From NCBI GenBank assembly GCA_030737835.1, contig JAUJYN010000021.1, positions 62,001 to 126,000 on the forward strand: a stretch of 64,000 nt of DNA. The letters run 5' to 3'. Position 1 is the first letter of the stretch. Every line of letters begins with the position of its first letter. Below, piece by piece: positions 58,877 through 64,000 of the stretch. The position numbers and the translations under genes are program-made. A model generated the notes under the pieces. It was not told where the DNA came from, did not search any database, and saw nothing but the letters and a program-made list of their open reading frames with translations. This DNA is from Acorus gramineus. Its lineage: Eukaryota; Streptophyta; Magnoliopsida; Acorales; Acoraceae.

Positions 58877-61350
58877 TGTAACGCCCCCAAATCCACGACT
58901 CCGTTTTGAAGAGTGAAATCCGGGTGCGTTAACTAAATTCCTCGAATTTCAGAGTTCTATATATATATATATTATTTTTTTCATCCAGAGAACATACGAA
59001 TACATCACCATAATTATACATATATTGTCAAGGCTAAAATCCAACACAAATTCAATATACATCGAAAACAACTTAATTTATATATCCACACTATCATACA
59101 TATGGGTCCTCTACATGTCAAAGAAATGACCAACACCTTTTACACAAAGTCTAGTGCTCCGGAAATAAAATACGAGCTTCAAACTCCAACGCCTTAACGA
59201 GATCGACAACCACCAACAGCTAATCTGAAAGGTTGGGAAGAGAGAGGGATGAGCTACCACACGCTCAGTGAATGGACACAAGTGTCCCAATAATATATTA
59301 TACTTTAAAATAATCAGTTATAAGTGTCTATGGAACAATTGTTGTAATATAAAGCAAAGCTTATAATAAAGAAGCCATTTAAAACATTCAAGGATATAAT
59401 AACATTTCTCTTTCGAATAAAATGTGATGTCATAAAAATCTTCTCATGATTTCAAACTACATGATGTATATGAATGCAACGGACACGCATGCCCGCTTTC
59501 CACGACACCTAGCCGCAGAGATTTCACTTTGGAAATCGGGCCACGTAGACATAGCCACCTAGACTTGGGTCAAATTTAGACCGCAGCCACCTAGACTGAG
59601 CCACCTAGACGATTTGATGCATGCACAATCAAAACTACTTCTTTCAAGTATACAGCATGCGACAATTTTCATAAATCCCATAATTTCCAATGCATACAAT
59701 ATATCCAAAATATCAACCTATATGATGATAACATGCTCATATGGTTCATACAAGATAGATTTCATAATCATAAAATAACATGATGCTTTTCAAATAATAT
59801 AGAGACATCCACTCACTTCCAGTCCACGCAATACAAACCGATGCACGTGCATGAACGCTACATCCTCGCACGTGGATAACCTAGCATAACAATTATGCAA
59901 TCAATAAATAAGAAAATCATTCAATCATGACAAACAACTGACAAACAGCGCTCGGCCCAAAAATCCCAAGAGCCCGTACCAAATAGACCTACAATCCGAA
60001 ACTCACCTTAAAGGCCTAACAAAAATCCCAACTCCAAATAAATATTAAAATGTTCATATCTCACAATGATCCGATAATCAATATCCATTTATTTCATAAG
60101 GCCACATAATCGATCAATCCTCGAATAAAATATTTAGACAAATAACCCAATACAACTCCAATGATCCATTACGGCTCCACTATAACTCCAATGATCCAAA
60201 TAACTCAATCCAATCAATTTACATCCAAATAACAATAATATCCAATTAATATTCATTGATCCCACTAAACCAAATTAATTGATTTAAAAATCCAATTTGA
60301 ATCACCAAGATCAATAAAATCATCAAAACCCACAAATCAAATCATACTCATTAAACATCCATTTGGGATCCCTTAAATCTCTAAAATTCATCAAACTTGG
60401 TCATGAAGCTAAATATTTGAATTCTAAGAAACTGCACAGAAATATTTGAAAAATCATAACTTTCTACCCGTAACTCCAAATCAGACGATTCAAGATTCGT
60501 TGGAAAGATCTTTTCGAAACCTATTTCTGTTTGTGAAATACAATTTTCCCAGAAACGACTCTATCATAGTCAAAAACACGATTTAATGATCAGGTATTCA
60601 ATCCACCCGAAAATAACCCTTAAATCCCAAAACCAATAAATCTAGTTTGATCTTAAGAAATCCTTCAAGATCCATTGAAATCTAATAAAAACATCATCTA
60701 TTTAAAATCAATCAAACCCTAACCCTAATCCATCAACATTCTTTCCCAAATAATAGATTGACACAATCATCTCCTAACCAAACTAAATTGAAACACTAAA
60801 CAATAAAAATCAATAGAGAAAGATTTATCACCTTGTGGTGCTCAATGGGTAGAGCTAGGTCATCACCCCCCTTCATGCCTCATGAGAATTCTGATGCAAA
60901 CCCTAACCCAAAACGTGTTATATAAAAGGGGTTTTTACCAAATTACAAAACGACCCCTCAAGTATTACGGGTTTACAACTAGGTCCTTATCCGATTTACA
61001 GACAGATCCCTATCCGATTTACAAACAGATCCCTGAAGCCTATTAAAAGATATTCTGGATTCGCGACTAGATCCCTAGGCCCAATAACTTAACACAAAAT
61101 CCTAAAAACCTAATTTCCTGAACTCCGAATCTCACCAAATTTCAACCAAAATATCTTGAGACTATAAAGATCTCCAAAAAATATAAAATAAATATTTTCA
61201 CATCAATTTATAATTTTTATAATTATAAATTAAATTAGACCCGTTTGGGCCCACCATCAAATCTGAAAAATGAAATAATTAAATTTCAATTAAAATTTTC
61301 ATTATATATTTAAAATAAATATATAAGGCTAAAAATACAGAGACGTTACA
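58877..61350 (-). repeat. 3' LTR of the non-autonomous element
   Basis: On minus: starts TGTAACGTCTCTGTATTTTTAG; TATA-like TTTTATATAAC (60927-60917 on plus); a CACTGAGCGTGTGGTAGCTC block followed by a CT-rich tract and TTTCAG (about 59268-59225), the same acceptor block as in the giant LTRs; ends GGATTTGGGGGCGTTACA. An array CCACCTAGAC (four copies, 59548-59612) forms a short direct repeat. Confidence 0.85.
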
Positions 61351-61365
61351 TTCTTCCCCCCTTAA
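61351..61365 (-). promoter_or_regulatory. Polypurine tract (minus strand)
   Basis: TTCTTCCCCCCTTAA on plus, that is TTAAGGGGGGAAGAA on minus, directly abuts the 3' LTR. Confidence 0.85.
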
Positions 61366-61466
61366 AGGAATTTAGTCCTCTAAATTCAAAGGAGAAACAC
61401 AAAATAGAAGACATACGACATCCTATAATAACAAAACAATCATTCATCATACATTCAAACAATAAA

Positions 61467-62040
61467 TGTATGAGTCAGTTAATGAATCTGACACATACAC
61501 GGCAATCACAACAAATACAGACAATGGTATAAGAATCCATCTTATACGCCACAAACAATCAACAAACAAGTATATAAGTAAAATAACCAATGCTCCGCAT
61601 TGAAATTCCAACTTATACCGAAACAAACAACATACAATGACAACATAACAAAACAATCATATAAGCTTGGTCCACAATGCTTCCGCTGCACCACTCTGAT
61701 ATACAGTGACCCAAACGACAAGTGGATTAACTTATATGACATAGACAAAAACAATAAGACATTCACAAATCACAACAATTACTGTATAGGTCAAACCCAC
61801 CTACGCCCCACACTATAGGTGTTTTAACTTATACAATATAAGCAAGATCAACAATACACATAAATTGCACACAATCATTTGTATAAGCCAGGCTTACCTA
61901 TGTCCCATTCCACAGGTAATCCAACTTATACCATACAAGCAATGACAAGAAAACAAATTAAGAAAAACAATATTCATCCAAATTGTACAAGTCAGGTCCA
62001 TTTACGTCCCATACCATAAATGGTCCAACTTGTACAACAC
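61467..62040. repeat. Row of seven inverted-repeat units in the internal region
   Basis: Stems at about 61467-61500, 61525-61553, 61570-61618, 61657-61742, 61783-61845, 61880-61937 and 61988-62040. Examples: GTATAAGA/TCTTATAC, TCATATAAG/CTTATATGA, TTGTACAAGT/ACTTGTACAA. The last three also have an inner stem (CACCTA/TAGGTG, TTACCT/AGGTAA, CCATTTA/TAAATGG) and a loop core like RYGYCCCAYNCC. The arms differ between units but pairing is kept. Confidence 0.8.
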
Positions 62041-62565
62041 AAAAGGGGCAATTATGACACTAATGACATTCCTAACATTAGGAATAAGAATTAATTTACC
62101 ACAATGCACATTCACGAATTTGATGTGTCTTTCACATCGCCATTAGAAACATAAATAACATTCTCGAATGTTGCAAACACTTAGCCACGTATATCATTGA
62201 AAATAAATCTCAATATCTTTGGTGTGCTTTCCAACGTGCGCTTAATCCACCAAAATTTCACAATAACAAAACAAACAAATGGTTAGAATGCAAACCCTAT
62301 ATGCAATGCATCTTAACATGCCCTAAGCCTATCCTAGGCTTCAAAGGAAATTCTCCTATAGGCCGCCTTAAGATCCAAAAAGGTAACTAAACATAAAAGA
62401 TTACCCTAAGCTCCATAATCAAAATTCTAAGGTAACCAAAATAGCCCAACCAGATTTTTCTATAGGATAGCAAAACTTAATCTCCTTAGGTTATTCGAGC
62501 TTAGACCCTAAACTCAACAGGTCAACTAAGATGGCCATAACCTACAGTCCGAGAGTTGAACCTAG

Positions 62566-62577
62566 GCTCTGATACCA
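62566..62577 (-). promoter_or_regulatory. Primer binding site (minus strand), initiator Met tRNA
   Basis: GCTCTGATACCA on plus, TGGTATCAGAGC on minus, 3 nt inside the internal edge of the 5' LTR that starts at 62581 on plus. Confidence 0.93.
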
Positions 62578-62580
62578 TTC

Positions 62581-64000
62581 TGTAACGCCCCCAAATCCAC
62601 GACTCCGTTTTGAAGCGTGAAATCCGGGTGCGTTAACTAAATTCCTCGAATCTCAGAGTTCTATATATATATATATTTTTTTTTTCATCCAGAGAACATA
62701 CGAATACATCACCATAATTATACATATATTGTCAAGGCTAAAATCCAACACAAATTCAATATATATCGAAAACAACTTAATTTATATATCCACACTATCA
62801 TACATATGGGTCCTCTACATGTCAAAGAAATGACCAACACCTTTTACACAAAGTCTAGTGCTCCGGAAATAAAATACGAGCTTCAAACTCCAACGCCTTA
62901 ACGAGATCGACAACCACCAACAGCTAATCTGAAAGGTTGGGAAGAGAGAGGGATGAGCTACCACACGCTCAGTGAATGGACACAAGTGTCCCAATAATAT
63001 ATTATACTTCAAAATAATCAGTTTAAAAGTGTATATGGAACAATTGTTGTAATATAACGCAAAGCTTATAATAAAGAAGCCCTTTAAAACATTCAAGGAT
63101 ATAATAACATTTCTCTTTCGAATAAAATGTGATGTCATAAAAATCTTCTCATGATTTCAAACTACATGATGTATATGAATGCAACGGACACGCATGCCCG
63201 CTTTCCACGACACCTAGCCGCAGAGATTTCACTTTGGAAATCGGGCCACGTAGACATAGCCACCTAGACTTGGGTCAAATTTAGACCACAGCCACCTAGA
63301 CTGAGCCACCTAGACGATTTGATGCATGCACAATCAAAACTACTTCTTTCAAGTATACAGCATGCGACAATTTTCATAAATCCCATAATTTCCAATGCAT
63401 ACAATATACCCAAAATATCAACCTATATGATGATAACATGCTCATATGGTTCATACAAGATAGATTTCATAATCATAAAATAACATGATGCTTTTCAAAT
63501 AATATAGAGACATCCACTCACCTCCAGTCCACGCAATACAAACCGATGCACGTGCATGAACCCTATACACTCGCATGTGGATAACCTAGCATAACAATTA
63601 TGCAATCAATAAATAAGAAAATCATTCAATCATGACAAACAACTGATAACAGCGCTCGGCCCAATAAATCCCAAGAGCCTGTACCAAATAGACCTACAAT
63701 CCGAAACTCACCTTAAAGGCCTAACAAAAATCCCAACTCCAAATAAATATTAAAATGTTCATATCTCACAATGATCCGATAATCAATATCCATTTATTTC
63801 GTAAGGCTCACATAATCGATCAATCCTCGAATAAAATATTTAGACAAATAACCCAATACAACTCCAATGATCCACTAAGGCTCCACTACAACTCCAATGA
63901 TCCAAATAACTCAATCCAATTAATTTACATCCAAATAACAATAATATCCAATTAATATTCATTGATCCCACTAAACCAAATTAATTGATTTAAAAATCCA
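62581..64000 (-). repeat. 5' LTR of the non-autonomous element, cut by window end
   Basis: 1420 bp are visible of an expected 2.47 kb. By eye it matches 58877-60300 with scattered substitutions (for example GAAGAGTG against GAAGCGTG). The short frames at 62815-63138 and 63755-63955 carry no motifs. Confidence 0.88.

Larger units (their letters stand above)
58877..64000 (-). mobile_element. Non-autonomous LTR retrotransposon (LARD-like), minus strand, runs off window
   Basis: The 3' LTR is 58877-61350 (about 2.47 kb; TGTAACG...GGGCGTTACA read on minus), the internal region 61351-62580, and the 5' LTR begins at 62581 and continues past 64000. On minus, the primer site TGGTATCAGAGC (62577-62566) follows the 5' LTR and the purine tract TTAAGGGGGGAAGAA (61365-61351) precedes the 3' LTR. 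The two LTRs are nearly identical over the shared 1.4 kb. The internal region is only 1.23 kb, shorter than one LTR, and has no gag or pol, so all proteins must come from another element. Confidence 0.88.

Overview
This window is plant nuclear DNA, almost certainly from a flowering plant: it has Tat- and Tekay-type Ty3/gypsy elements, a Ty1/copia remnant, a TTF-finger hAT transposase, a tRNA-derived SINE, initiator-Met primer sites and spliced exons. The species cannot be told from the sequence. Most of it is nested transposons; only one host-type gene is supported, on the minus strand at about 1.4-3.6 kb.

Layout. 1-4.7 kb: end of a CG-rich inverted-repeat element, then a spliced gene I do not recognise. 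4.7-8.25 kb: a hAT element with a broken transposase. 8.25-15.3 kb: AT-rich DNA with a satellite-like array, a SINE with an 18-bp target duplication, a Mutator-like long-TIR element and palindromes. 15.3-33.4 kb: 3' half of a Tat-lineage gypsy element (integrase tail, tandem array, inner solo LTR, antisense ORF remnant, LTR). That LTR is split by a minus-strand solo LTR (20868-33277, TSD AGTAA), itself split by a nearly complete Tekay-type element (21617-30871, TSD TGTTT) with 3.2-kb LTRs, an open gag and a gutted pol. 33.4-35.0 kb: unrecognised DNA with a 462-bp tandem duplication. 35.0-41.6 kb: a solo LTR split by another solo LTR. 41.6-55.6 kb: a decayed copia element split by an unrelated solo LTR and by a third giant solo LTR that carries two more. 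55.6-64 kb: a Tat LTR split by an LTR stub, split by another LTR, split by a non-autonomous minus-strand element that runs off the window.

The giant LTRs (about 2.7-3.8 kb) are the main point of interest. Despite different subfamilies they share an ordered set of modules: a short U3 with a TATA-like box; a GC-rich minisatellite; a conserved 36-39 nt internal exon between a perfect acceptor and a GTGAGTGG donor; a site that holds either a 16-bp hairpin or a 115-130 bp cassette; G-rich (GGGTGA)n blocks beside hairpins with compensatory changes; and a near-invariant branch-point/acceptor block. This looks like a long spliced leader encoded inside the LTR. The element at the right end has a second structured system: a row of inverted-repeat units in an internal region with no ORF.

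All boundaries were read by eye from TG...CA ends, 5-bp duplications, primer sites and polypurine tracts. Protein families were recognised from motifs without database searches.
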